From: Bacteroidota bacterium
Lineage (GTDB): Bacteria > Bacteroidota > Bacteroidia > AKYH767-A > OLB10
Assembly: GCA_016721435.1 (NCBI GenBank)
Contig: JADKIC010000006.1
Coordinates: 1 to 64,000, forward strand
DNA length: 64,000 bases
Direction: 5' to 3'
The notes under the pieces were generated by a model. That model was not told the origin of the DNA. It did no database searches and was given only the letters and a program-made list of their open reading frames with translations. Both the position numbers and the translations under genes were made by a program. Position 1 is the stretch's first letter, and the number at the start of each line of letters is the position of its first letter. Positions 36,156 through 44,236 of the stretch are shown piece by piece.

Positions 36156-38154
36156 ATGAAAAAAAGTATACTCAGCTTATTGATTCTGATAGGCAGCTGT
36201 ATGTTTGTTCTTGCGCAAAACACCATTCAGATGCCATTGCCGGCTCAAAACACTTTGACGGTAGTGTACGGATTGGTTTCTTGCCCCTGCTTTACTATTA
36301 CCGGAGCACAGGTCCCTTTTGATGCTGCAACAGGAGATCAAAGTATTGCCATTGTCAAACTTGATTCCGCTCCTCCACTTTTCAGCACAGTGACCAATAA
36401 CTTCACTTTGCTGTATCGACCAAACAATCCGGATCCGGCATCAGGCTTTGAATATTGAAGTGGCTCCGGGTGATATTATCGGGGTGCTTGGAGTACGTAA
36501 GGATGCCAGTGGTGGAGATGTGAATTCCTATGCCACTTCGCCAGCAACTTCCGATATTAATGGCTTCCCGGTTACTATTCAGCGCCTGGGAATGCAGTTT
36601 TCTTTGTCTACTACCAGCCCACAGGATCTCTGGACAGAAGCCGCCGGAAGTATCAGCAGGGTTTTTCTGTACTACGATACCGTATACATCAATGTGCACG
36701 GCAGAGGTACAGTTATTCGTTTACCAACGGAGCCAGCTCAGGAGCGACTTCTGTCTGGGATTACGGGGATGGATCACCGTTAGATACTGCATATAATCCA
36801 ACTCATACCTTTCCCTCCCCGGGCAATTACAACGTTTGCAGTTATATTACAGGAGCTTGTGTGAGTGATACGGTTTGTACTACAGTAATCATTGTCCTGC
36901 TCCAGCTCTGGCTGCTTATAACTATACCATCAATTACCCGACAGTAGATTTCAGCGATAACTCTCAAAATGCTGCCAGCTACTCCTGGGATTTTGGCGAT
37001 GGCTCTCCGCTGGATAATAGTCAAAATCCTTCGCATACCTATTCAACATTTGGATTATATACCGTTTGCCTTACCATTACGGATACTTGTGGCGGGGTGA
37101 ATACGAAGTGTCAGAATATTTCCGTCTGCCCTGCTGTTTTACCTATCAGTCTTGGTAGCGATGTAACCGCATGTGGAAGTACCGTGTTGAATCTCCCGGG
37201 TAGCTACACAACGTACACCTGGAGTACTGCTGCTACAACTTCACAGATTACCGTTACAACTACCGGCACTTACAATGTAGTGGTGACCGATGCGGCGGGC
37301 TGTTCAGGAGGATACGATGTGACATAAATCCCTCTGTAGTATCTGGGAATGATCTCAATGCGGTGGTATTGCGCTACTGGACGCTCAAAATGCTGGAAAT
37401 ACCTCTTGGAGTAAATGCAGGCACAAACCATCACTAACACTCCGGGACGTACACCGTACCGTTACCATGTCTTGGCTGCCGATACGGATGCATTCTATTA
37501 CACTACTTCCGGTACCTCCTGCTGCTTTGGGTAATGACGTCGATATTTGTCAGGCAAGTATATCTCTTAGTGTTGTGACTTATGGGTGACGTATTCTGGA
37601 GTACGGCCATACGATCCTGATTACCGGGGGTCGTATTGGTGCAGGTTTAGCCACTAATGGATGCCTCCGATACCGTCAATGTGACGATGAATGCCAGCAG
37701 TGACCTATTTGGAAACACAATCATTGGTATGTGTGACAGCATCCCCATTACACTAAGATCCCGCGGGGGCACTTATTCCGGTCCCGGTGTATCCGGAAAT
37801 ACTTTTGACCCTGCAGTAGCCGGTATCGGAAATAAAAGCGTGGTGTATGCTTATACGGATACCGCCGGTTGTGTAGGAAGAGACACCTCTGTTATTGCAG
37901 TGGATCCTTGTTCGGGAATTGGTGAAGTTGACAATGGAAAAATAGGAATATATCCTAACCCGGGAAGTGGATTGTTTCAAATCACTTTATTGGAAGAAGC
38001 AGAACTCATAACTGTAAATGATATCCTCGGAAAAGAAATTGTCAGATTAATTCCAACTTCCGGACAAATCCTCATTGATCTGAGCCGGGAAGAAGCAGGT
38101 ACCTATTTCTGCAATTGCAGCAAGCCGAAACCAGAACTACTTTTCCTCTCGTAG
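36156..38154 (+). pseudogene. Degenerate paralogue of the PKD protein at 28868-30961
   Basis: The start ('MKKSILSLLILIGSCMFVLA', 'QNTIQMPLPAQNTLTVVYG'), two PKD domains ('WDYGDGSPLDTAYNPTHTF', 'YSWDFGDGSPLDNSQNP'), Ig-like repeats and the T9SS end ('IGIYPNPGSGLFQI') follow the 28868 gene step by step. The reading frame breaks near 36440, 36720, 36890 and 37320, and 37320-37660 is full of small deletions. The very C-terminus also frameshifts (ends 'SKPKPELLFLS' in place of a sorting-domain end). The intact copy next to such damage argues for real decay here. Main in-frame pieces: 36156-36458, 36448-36783, 36875-37327, 37657-38154. Confidence 0.75.
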
Positions 38155-38176
38155 TTGTCAGATGATATTTATAAAT

Positions 38177-38212
38177 GGGATGCAGGATCTGTTTAGGTCC
38201 TGCATCCCTTTA
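38177..38212 (+). terminator. Strong Rho-independent terminator
   Basis: GGGATGCAGGA (38177-38187) pairs perfectly with TCCTGCATCCC (38198-38208), followed by TTTAT. It follows the degenerate PKD gene. Confidence 0.8.
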
Positions 38213-38370
38213 TGTCAGGAATCTTAAGATGAATACTCTTTGCGCACAGTGAATTGAATTTTATTTTTAGCCCCACTTTGTAATCGCAATGTTATTAAGT
38301 GAAAATGAAAGGAAGAAATTGTAATTATTAGCGATGAATCTCTTACTTTTAGCAACTTCTAAATCATCCT

Positions 38371-39513
38371 ATGAAAACTCAAATAGCCCTACTCCTACTA
38401 TCACTTATTTCTATAAACGTAAATAGTCAGCAAGTCTCAGTACCCAAGGCACTCAACGGAACCGGGCAGGAAATAGGTGTAAAGAATTCCGCAATAGGAA
38501 TCCCTTGTTATCCAAATGTTTTTTGGGGAGCTGCCGGAACCGCAGGGGGCACTGTCGATGAGTTGACAATAAGCGGAGGTTCGGTTGTTGTATTAAATGC
38601 ATCGGTAGTTACTACCTCTGGTGATGCTAATCTTGCTTATTGTAATAATTTGAATGGTAGTTCATTCAGTCCCACGTTTTATTCCTCCAATTTTTCAAGG
38701 GAACCGAGATATTATGATTTTGGAACATGGGATCCATCCTCTTTTATCACTACACCCAATCGAATTCAAAACTGTGGAGCCAATGGTAATTTCCTATATT
38801 ATGTATGGTATGATTCCACCTCCGTTTCGTTAGGAATTGCTAGATATTTCAGCAATGGGATGTCGCCGGTTTATTTATGGCCGTCAAACCGAAAACTTAC
38901 CGTGGGAGATCTTGAAGTGGACAATAGCGGTAATGTTTGGTTTTTTACAGGCCCAACATCATCCGGTACTGTACTATCGGATTCTCTACTCGTCGTTTCA
39001 CCCGGTGGTAACGTTCTGAGAAAGTTCTCTACAAACTTCGTTTCTACCAATAGTTATGGAATGCTATTGCTCAACAGCACACTGTATGTCGCTTTTGGTG
39101 CAGGTCATCCCACTTTTCCCAATACACTGGTTCCGGTGTTGCTTTCAGGAAATACGGCTTCATTAGGTACTCCACTCTCCATGCCTGTACCAAATCCTGC
39201 CTATAATGACTTAGCCGGATGCAATGTCGGTACTCCCTTAGCGTTAGGGGATATAACAGCGACTAATACACTCAATATTTATCCGAACCCTATTGTAGAT
39301 CGTATCAACATCTTTCTTCCCGACAATCTGAATGGCAATATGAATCTGAGTATTCAGGATGCCGCTGGTAAAATTGTTTTTAATGCTGCGTATTCAGGAA
39401 AACAGAAAGATGATAAAATTGAAATTAATTGCAGCCATTTTGCGCAGGGTAATTATATCATTCAGCTTCAGGCAGGAGATGAAACGTTTAGCAGTAAAAT
39501 AGTGAAGTATTGA
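38371..39513 (+). CDS. Secreted protein with T9SS sorting domain, N-terminal function unknown
   Basis: Signal peptide 1-19 ('ISINVNSQ'), then about 290 residues with beta-rich, propeller-like segments ('LEVDNSGNVWFFTGPTSSG', 'SLLVVSPGGNVLRKFS') that I cannot place in a family, and a complete T9SS domain ('LNIYPNPIVDRINIF' to 'SSKIVKY'). No frameshift. It ends about 150 bp before the terminator of the convergent peptide cluster 2. Confidence 0.75.
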   Translation: MKTQIALLLLSLISINVNSQQVSVPKALNGTGQEIGVKNSAIGIPCYPNVFWGAAGTAGGTVDELTISGGSVVVLNASVVTTSGDANLAYCNNLNGSSFSPTFYSSNFSREPRYYDFGTWDPSSFITTPNRIQNCGANGNFLYYVWYDSTSVSLGIARYFSNGMSPVYLWPSNRKLTVGDLEVDNSGNVWFFTGPTSSGTVLSDSLLVVSPGGNVLRKFSTNFVSTNSYGMLLLNSTLYVAFGAGHPTFPNTLVPVLLSGNTASLGTPLSMPVPNPAYNDLAGCNVGTPLALGDITATNTLNIYPNPIVDRINIFLPDNLNGNMNLSIQDAAGKIVFNAAYSGKQKDDKIEINCSHFAQGNYIIQLQAGDETFSSKIVKY

Positions 39514-39672
39514 AATTGAAAAGTGCTTTAGCTTTTATTTATGTTACTATGTTAAGTGTTCATTTGCGACCTTCGTTTTTTAAAACGATAAATTATTGTT
39601 TTCGCTTTCGGGAGTGTAAAATCAAGTTATTGACATGTATACAATCGGAAAAAATTTACACTGTAATAAAAA

Positions 39673-39702
39673 AACCCGGCAGGAAAAAAATCCGGCCGGG
39701 TT
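39673..39702 (-). terminator. Terminator of the E-C1 peptide unit
   Basis: AACCCGGC and GCCGGGTT (39673-39680, 39695-39702) form the stem; on the minus strand a run of Ts follows. A near-identical copy lies at 40821-40850. Confidence 0.8.
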
Positions 39703-39722
39703 TTATCAATATTCTACATTTC

Positions 39723-39923
39723 TTACTTCCAGATAGGAGGACAGTTTCTTCTTGTGCTGCAGTTGGATACACCACCGGAAGGAGCACATGCAGGTGGTAC
39801 AGATGCAGGAGGGCCACAGTAGATGTCTGATTTTTTTCCATTCACCATTTGACTCATGTCAAAGTTATTGAGGTTGGAGATGGTGCTTTTGTTTAAGCTG
39901 AGTTTTGTGATTGTTTTTTTCAT
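39723..39923 (-). CDS. GG-type leader peptide precursor C1 (cleavage site reads NG)
   Basis: A 66-residue peptide with the family leader ('MKKTITKLSLNKSTISNLNN', 'FDMSQMV') but NG in place of GG at residues 28-29. The core has four cysteines, two 'PPA' turns and ends 'RRNCPPIWK', unlike types A and B. Copy C2 (40871-41072) has GG at this point but a frameshift at its start. The G-to-N change could block cleavage after the leader. C1 is last in a unit that begins with precursor E and ends at the terminator 39673-39702. Confidence 0.8.
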   Translation of the reverse strand: MKKTITKLSLNKSTISNLNNFDMSQMVNGKKSDIYCGPPASVPPACAPSGGVSNCSTRRNCPPIWK

Positions 39924-40154
39924 GATGGTTTTGATTTATATTAGTTTACGTGAGATGAGTTACTTGGTACATTTTTGTTTGAGAGCTAATTTTAAAGTTA
40001 AGCGGCAAGTAGAATTGGAACTTAACTTGGTACATTTATTTGCCTGCCATTGACATTCTACCCCAAATTGGATAGGGGGCTTGTTTTGTTATTTTTAATT
40101 TTCGTTTTTGAGAAATTGTTAATTTGTTTGATATTGTAGCAAGTGTTGTGCACT

Positions 40155-40292
40155 TTAGAGGCTGGACAGGTGTTTTGTTGGGGTGTGTTTGTTCCACCTG
40201 ATCTCTTGAATCTCCCCATTTCTGATGCATTTAGCCCCTAGATTAGAGATGGTACTTTTGTTTAAGCTGAGTTTTGTGATTGTTTTTTTCAT
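40155..40292 (-). pseudogene. Chimeric or decayed GG-leader peptide gene
   Basis: The first 18 residues ('MKKTITKLSLNKSTISNL') are a perfect leader start, then the sequence becomes 'GAKCIRNGEIQE...' with no GG and stops after 45 residues. Other frames of the same DNA give 'MHQKWGDS' (compare 'EMHQM' in type B leaders) and 'SGGTNTPQQNTCPASKV' with 'HNTCYNIKQ', which looks like a Cys-containing core. At least two indels separate leader, GG and core. It lies between E and C1. Confidence 0.6.
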
Positions 40293-40357
40293 GATGTTTG
40301 TTTTAAGAATGAATTGGAATGAGTTGGCTTTTTTAGTTTAATATTTGTACTAATGTT

Positions 40358-40528
40358 TTATTTAGTTGGACATGTTTTGCTTACACACTGGGTAATTCGT
40401 GTATAGTTTCCACAGCAAACGGTATTCATGGTTTTTTTAATTCCACCATTCTTTTGGTTCATTTCGATAGCACTTAGGTTCGAGATGGTACTTTTGTTGA
40501 GATTGAGTTTGTTGATTGACTTTTTCAT
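40358..40528 (-). CDS. GG-leader peptide precursor E (56 residues, new core type)
   Basis: This gene is too short for usual ORF cut-offs. The minus strand encodes MKKSINKLNLNKSTISNL, then SAIEMNQKNGG (GG at 28-29), then a 27-residue core with an adjacent Cys pair (TVCCGNYTR), two more cysteines and the end 'KTCPTK'. Start at 40526-40528, stop at 40358-40360. It is first in its unit, behind a complete promoter module (40569-40668). Leader and promoter are as in the rest of the array, while the core is unique, which fits core diversification behind a fixed leader. Confidence 0.85.
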   Translation of the reverse strand: MKKSINKLNLNKSTISNLSAIEMNQKNGGIKKTMNTVCCGNYTRITQCVSKTCPTK

Positions 40529-40568
40529 GATGATTGTTTTTTTATTTGTTACAGTTTGTTGTTGTTGA

Positions 40569-40668
40569 TTGACAAGTCAAAGGTATGTTGCCCCGGAACT
40601 AAACTTTTAGAACTATTTACAGATGGATGTTTGACTTTTTAGAAGGTAGAATTCTTTTTGTAAACGGT
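40569..40668 (-). promoter_or_regulatory. Promoter module of the E-C1 peptide unit
   Basis: Direct repeats on the minus strand at 40657-40668 (ACCGTTTACAAA), 40636-40647 and 40616-40627, 21 and 20 bp apart; AGTTCT 23 nt before TACCTTTG (40578-40585); palindrome TTGACTTGTCAA at 40569-40580. Confidence 0.8.
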
Positions 40669-40820
40669 AATCGTGATACTGAGAACGCGCATTGGATAAA
40701 TAGTCGATCGATAAAATATAATTACCACAAGCATTCAGTTTAAAGGAAAAGCATTTTTGATAGAACGGACTTAGTCAAATTAATTTAAAGTCCGGCATAC
40801 AGTAAAAATTGTAATAGAAA

Positions 40821-40850
40821 AACCCGGCAGGAAAATAATCCGGCCGGGTT
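40821..40850 (-). terminator. Terminator of the B3-C2 peptide unit
   Basis: AACCCGGC and GCCGGGTT form the stem, followed on the minus strand by TTTTTC. Copy of the terminator at 39673-39702. Confidence 0.75.
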
Positions 40851-40870
40851 TTATCAATATTCTACATTTC

Positions 40871-41072
40871 TTACTTCCAAATAGGAGGACAGTTTCTTCT
40901 TGTACTGCAGTTGGAAACACCACCGGAAGGAGCACATGCAGGTGGTACAGATGCAGGAGGGCCACAGTAGATGTCTGATTTTTTTCCACCCACCATTTGA
41001 CTCATATCAAAGTTATTAAGGTTGGAGATGGTGCTTTTGTTTAAGCTGAGTTTTGTGATTGTTTTTTTTCAT
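40871..41072 (-). pseudogene. GG-leader peptide precursor C2, one extra A after the start codon
   Basis: The ATG at 41070-41072 is followed by eight As, where C1 has seven, so the leader is out of frame by one base; the ORF span is 202 nt against 201 in C1. Removing one A gives a 66-residue precursor identical to C1 in the core and with an intact GG (MVGGKK). C1 and C2 are about 1,149 bp apart with matching terminators, so they are a segmental duplication. The break may be slippage, phase variation or a read error. Confidence 0.8.
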
Positions 41073-41134
41073 GATGTTTGTTTTTTATATGTTAGAGTTT
41101 TAATTAATTTACTTTTACCTGATTAAAGGAGAGG

Positions 41135-41326
41135 TTATTTAACGACTGTGCAGTTACATGCAGAACACGTTGCCGGAGCTGTAGATGGACATTTTTTTGT
41201 CAGAGGCGGCATGCAGATGGCATTTTTAGATCCTTTACCACCACCTACCATTTGATGCATTTCAGCGGCATACAGATTAGAGATCGTCATTTTGTTTAAG
41301 TTGAGTTTGTTGATTGACTTTTTCAT
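41135..41326 (-). CDS. GG-leader peptide precursor B3
   Basis: A 63-residue type-B peptide: leader 'MKKSINKLNLNKMTISNLYA', 'AEMHQMVGG', then a core with five cysteines, 'NAICMPPLTKKCPSTAP' and the end 'CSACNCTVVK'. It is the undamaged version of the broken copies at 27664-27852 and 41559-41733. First gene of a unit, followed by C2. So type B is combined with A in cluster 1 and with C in cluster 2, suggesting that units are reassorted. Confidence 0.85.
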   Translation of the reverse strand: MKKSINKLNLNKMTISNLYAAEMHQMVGGGKGSKNAICMPPLTKKCPSTAPATCSACNCTVVK

Positions 41327-41367
41327 AATGTTTGTTTTTTAATTTGTTAGTTATTGTTTTTTGTTGA

Positions 41368-41426
41368 TTGACAAGTCAAGGTATGTGCCAATTTGCCGGC
41401 AGGTTATAGAACTATTTACAAGTTTT
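41368..41426 (-). promoter_or_regulatory. Promoter module of the B3-C2 unit (proximal part only)
   Basis: TTGACTTGTCAA at 41368-41379, a TACCTTG box one T short, AGTTCT at the usual distance from the palindrome (28 nt) and one direct repeat at 41415-41426. The two distal repeats are missing; the leader remnant at 41450 lies where they should begin. Confidence 0.6.
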
Positions 41427-41449
41427 TTAAACACCAATTTGATGTAGCT

Positions 41450-41506
41450 TTAATAGTATCGTTTGATGGTATTATGAAGATTAAGCTTGTTAATGGAATT
41501 TTTCAT
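41450..41506 (-). pseudogene. Truncated GG-leader remnant
   Basis: Minus strand: MKNSINKLNLHNTIK, then three residues and a stop, 18 residues in all. It is the first half of a family leader with no GG and no core. It sits downstream of the broken B copy at 41559-41733, in the place of a second gene of that unit. Confidence 0.6.
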
Positions 41507-41558
41507 CATCATTTATTTGTTAGGTTTGTAAATGAACTTAGGGTTAGTTAAAGTTGGT

Positions 41559-41733
41559 TTATTTTACAACGGTGCAGTTATGCAGAGCGTTGTCGGAGCT
41601 GTGAAGGCAGTTTTGCAGAGGCGGAGCAGATGGCATTTTTAGATCCTTTAATCCACCTACCATCTGATGCATTTCAGGGATTCAGGTTAGAGATGTTTTT
41701 TGTTTAGCTGAGTTTGTTGATTGACTTTTTCAT
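41559..41733 (-). pseudogene. Decayed type-B GG-leader peptide gene
   Basis: From the ATG at 41731-41733 the leader (KKSINKLS) is recognisable but single bases are missing in several places (for example 'ttgtttagctgag' where others have 'ttgtttaagctgag'), and the core DNA resembles B3 with five or more small deletions. The 175-nt span is not a multiple of three. More damage than in any other copy, so a true pseudogene. Confidence 0.7.
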
Positions 41734-41773
41734 GTTGTTTGTTTTTTAATTTGTTAGTTGTTGTTTTTGTTGA

Positions 41774-41873
41774 TTGACAAGTCAAGGTATGTCGCCCCTG
41801 GGCCAGGCGTATGGAACTATTTATCAGACGGGCATTTGACTTTGTATTAAGTGGGAGTGGTTGTGTAAATGGT
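41774..41873 (-). promoter_or_regulatory. Promoter module of the decayed B unit
   Basis: Direct repeats at 41862-41873, 41841-41852 and 41821-41832, again 21 and 20 bp apart, although the gene downstream is dead; palindrome TTGACTTGTCAA at 41774-41785. The -7 box lacks one T and AGTTCT reads AGTTCC. Confidence 0.7.
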
Positions 41874-42038
41874 GTTCGTTAAAATTGGTAAGAGGATTTC
41901 AAAGATCTTCCATGAAGAAAAACTAAACATTGCTCTTGGGGATTATCGAATTCGGCAATGGCCTGTAAGGGAAAAATTATTCGTGTACACCAACACCGGC
42001 TCTGCTAATGCGAAGAGTTGCTATAAATGCTAAGAAAA

Positions 42039-42090
42039 ATTCCATAAAATGTAGCCGCGTTACATGTAACGCGGCTACATTTTATGGAAT
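42039..42090. terminator. 52-bp perfect palindrome, probable bidirectional terminator
   Basis: Arms of 26 bp pair without mismatch or spacer, centred at 42064/42065 on TTACATGTAA, with a GC-rich middle (GTAGCCGCG/CGCGGCTAC) and A/T-rich ends (AAAAT/ATTTT). It lies 66 nt beyond the stop of precursor D'. The transcript of either strand would fold into a very stable hairpin followed by Ts. Confidence 0.7.
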
Positions 42091-42156
42091 ATCTTTATTG
42101 TTGGTTGGAATGTAGTGACTCGTATGACAATCGAGCTACCGGTGGTCTCCCCGTAA

Positions 42157-42339
42157 TTATTGCTTTACGGTGCAAGCCATTTTAGTCGGGCACCAAACAC
42201 TGCAACTTACAGTTGGACAAGTCCAGGTATTGATGCAACTATTGGATTTTACACCTCCTTGAATTTGTCCAAGGTCTGAATGGCTAAGGTTAGAGATGGT
42301 TGATTTACTTAAGCTGAGTTTGTTGATTGACTTTTTCAT
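42157..42339 (-). CDS. GG-leader peptide precursor D'
   Basis: A 60-residue peptide. Leader 'MKKSINKLSLSKSTISNLSH' continuing 'SDLGQIQGG' (GG at 28-29) and a 31-residue core with five cysteines, two tryptophans, many Thr/Ser and 'CPT' repeated, ending 'ACTVKQ'. The core has some likeness to type A ('CxxxxCPT') but is distinct. It is the outermost gene of cluster 2, alone in its unit, with a full promoter module (42379-42478) upstream and the 52-bp palindrome downstream. Confidence 0.85.
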   Translation of the reverse strand: MKKSINKLSLSKSTISNLSHSDLGQIQGGVKSNSCINTWTCPTVSCSVWCPTKMACTVKQ

Positions 42340-42378
42340 GATGTAAGTTTTTTATGTGTTAGATGTTTTTATCGTTGA

Positions 42379-42478
42379 TTGACAAGTCAAAGGTATGTCG
42401 TCCTCCCGCCAACCGTATAGAACTATTTACAACTGGGCGTTTGGCTTTGTATTCGGTCCTGTTTACTTTGTAAATGAT
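42379..42478 (-). promoter_or_regulatory. Promoter module of precursor D'
   Basis: Direct repeats at 42467-42478, 42446-42457 and 42426-42437 (21 and 20 bp apart), AGTTCT 23 nt before TACCTTTG (42388-42395), palindrome TTGACTTGTCAA at 42379-42390. Confidence 0.8.
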
Positions 42479-42607
42479 ATCTTCAATTGTAGAAGATAGC
42501 CTAAAGAGTCGCATCGCCGATTCATAATACTTAGTCATAAATTTTTAAATATTGGCCGGCATATTCATTAAATTCTTAGCTTTATATCTTCCAAAACAAC
42601 CGGATCA

Positions 42608-44209
42608 ATGTTCCATTCCTCGCCCTGTAAATTACTCGTCTTATTGTTTCTGCTACCATTGACAGCAGTTTCTCAGCCCACCACTTATCATAAAGTCATT
42701 CCTGCTTTTTTTACCGCGATGGAGGTGCTTCCACTACCTGACCATGGCTTCATTCATGCAGGCCTGCATTCGGGCGGTGACGGCTGTTTTATTCGCACCG
42801 ACTCGGTTTGTACTGTAACCACTATAAAATATTACGATATTGCTAATGCAACCATCTATCCGCAGGTAGAAATGAATCATCTGCTGGCGTTACCCGATAG
42901 CAGCTATATTACTGTCGGTGCTGTGGCCAATCCGGCAAATTCAAGTATGGATGGCTTACTTATGAATATAGATGTCAATGGAAATGTTATATGGTCCAAA
43001 AGATTGGGTCAAGCCGGTTATACTATTTCACTGTATTCGGCAGCGTTAATGTCCGACTCCGGTTTTGTGTTTTGCGGGACAGCAACTGAACCTCCTCCCG
43101 CCGGAGGGAATCAGTTTTTTGTCGGACGAATAGATAAGGCAGGAAATTTATTATGGTCCAATACCTATTCAGGTGGTAACAACAATAATTTCGGCCGCAT
43201 GATCAAAGCAACTCCCGATGGTGGTTGTATCTTCACCGGCTACTTCGAAGATTTCTCCCCTTTTGTCGCCTATGCAGTGATGATAAAACTTGATGCCGCA
43301 GGGGCCGTGGATTGGGCGCGAAAAATTTCTACTGCCGCTCCAGGATTTTTTATATCAGGAAGTGATGTGTTGGTATTGCCCGATGGATATATCCTTTATG
43401 GAATGTCAAATCCCGTTTTTGTGTCGCGAACAGATCTTTCCGGTAATCTGATCTGGACAAAGGAATATTCAAATGTTCAACAGTCAATAGGTCTCATTGA
43501 TTATAATGGGAACCGCATTTATCCGGCTGCATCAGGAGGATATCTGTTGATTGCAGGATTCGATTTCTTTGGAACTGCTAATCGTTTAGATACATCAGGA
43601 AACGCAATCTGGTCCTCTCAATTCTATATGCGGTTATATAATGCGTTGGAAACTGACAATGGAGAATGGCATTTTACCGGTGCAGGTCCTTTATGGGGAG
43701 TAACACAACCACAACCTGATGCAGGATTCGTCGATTTGGAAATGGGTATTGTACAAAGTGACTCTATGGGAATGCCGGATATCTTCTGCATGATGTCGCA
43801 GCCACCGGCGCAAAATGGTGCAAACTACACCTCTGTCTTATATTCTCCAGTGGTAAATGCTGTAGGCAGCCTTTCGCCTGTAGTAATTAACGTGATCAAT
43901 GATTCCGCCATAACGGTGGATACCTGTGTGAATGTTTTTGGAGGGTTCGAAGAATTCGGGGCTCCCTTGCCGTTAGTCATCAGCCCGAATCCGGGTGCAG
44001 GACAATTTACACTGTCGATGCCGGAAGAGAAGCCCTGGCAAATGACCGTAGTAAACAGCCTGGGTCAATCCCTCTGCAGAAAGCAAGTTCAGGGTAAAGA
44101 AATTCAACTGCTTTTAAACGAGGAGCCGGATGGAATTTATCTATGTCGAATGATCTCTTCCGATGGCAAAAAAATTTATCAGGGGCGAATACTCAAATCC
44201 GGAAGATAG
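42608..44209 (+). CDS. Secreted propeller-like protein with T9SS sorting domain
   Basis: Signal peptide 1-22 ('PLTAVSQ'). The body shows repeated 'DGLLMNIDVNGNVIWSKRLG', 'FFVGRIDKAGNLLWSNTYSG', 'AVMIKLDAAGAVDWARKI' units, a propeller of the same kind as at 4258 and 18705. A T9SS domain starts at 'PLVISPNPGAGQFTL'. All in one frame. It begins 130 bp from the promoter module of precursor D' and is transcribed away from it. A short lipoprotein gene follows 27 bp downstream. Confidence 0.8.
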   Translation: MFHSSPCKLLVLLFLLPLTAVSQPTTYHKVIPAFFTAMEVLPLPDHGFIHAGLHSGGDGCFIRTDSVCTVTTIKYYDIANATIYPQVEMNHLLALPDSSYITVGAVANPANSSMDGLLMNIDVNGNVIWSKRLGQAGYTISLYSAALMSDSGFVFCGTATEPPPAGGNQFFVGRIDKAGNLLWSNTYSGGNNNNFGRMIKATPDGGCIFTGYFEDFSPFVAYAVMIKLDAAGAVDWARKISTAAPGFFISGSDVLVLPDGYILYGMSNPVFVSRTDLSGNLIWTKEYSNVQQSIGLIDYNGNRIYPAASGGYLLIAGFDFFGTANRLDTSGNAIWSSQFYMRLYNALETDNGEWHFTGAGPLWGVTQPQPDAGFVDLEMGIVQSDSMGMPDIFCMMSQPPAQNGANYTSVLYSPVVNAVGSLSPVVINVINDSAITVDTCVNVFGGFEEFGAPLPLVISPNPGAGQFTLSMPEEKPWQMTVVNSLGQSLCRKQVQGKEIQLLLNEEPDGIYLCRMISSDGKKIYQGRILKSGR

Positions 44210-44236
44210 GAGCAATCTCTCTTTAACAGATCATTT

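Noticed and set aside
40036..40230. 64-residue ORF beginning MHQKWGDS
   Set aside because: It starts inside the leader of the chimeric gene at 40155-40292 in another frame and has no leader or start context of its own.
39656..40989. Two similar ORFs beginning MEKNQTSTVALLHLYH (39656-39841 and 40780-40989, minus)
   Set aside because: They are the alternative frame of precursors C1 and C2. Their likeness only reflects the duplicated DNA; the Cys-rich frame with the family leader is the real one.
25203..42339. Diversity-generating retroelement behind the core variation
   Set aside because: No reverse transcriptase, template repeat or adenine-biased substitutions were found; cores differ as whole blocks.
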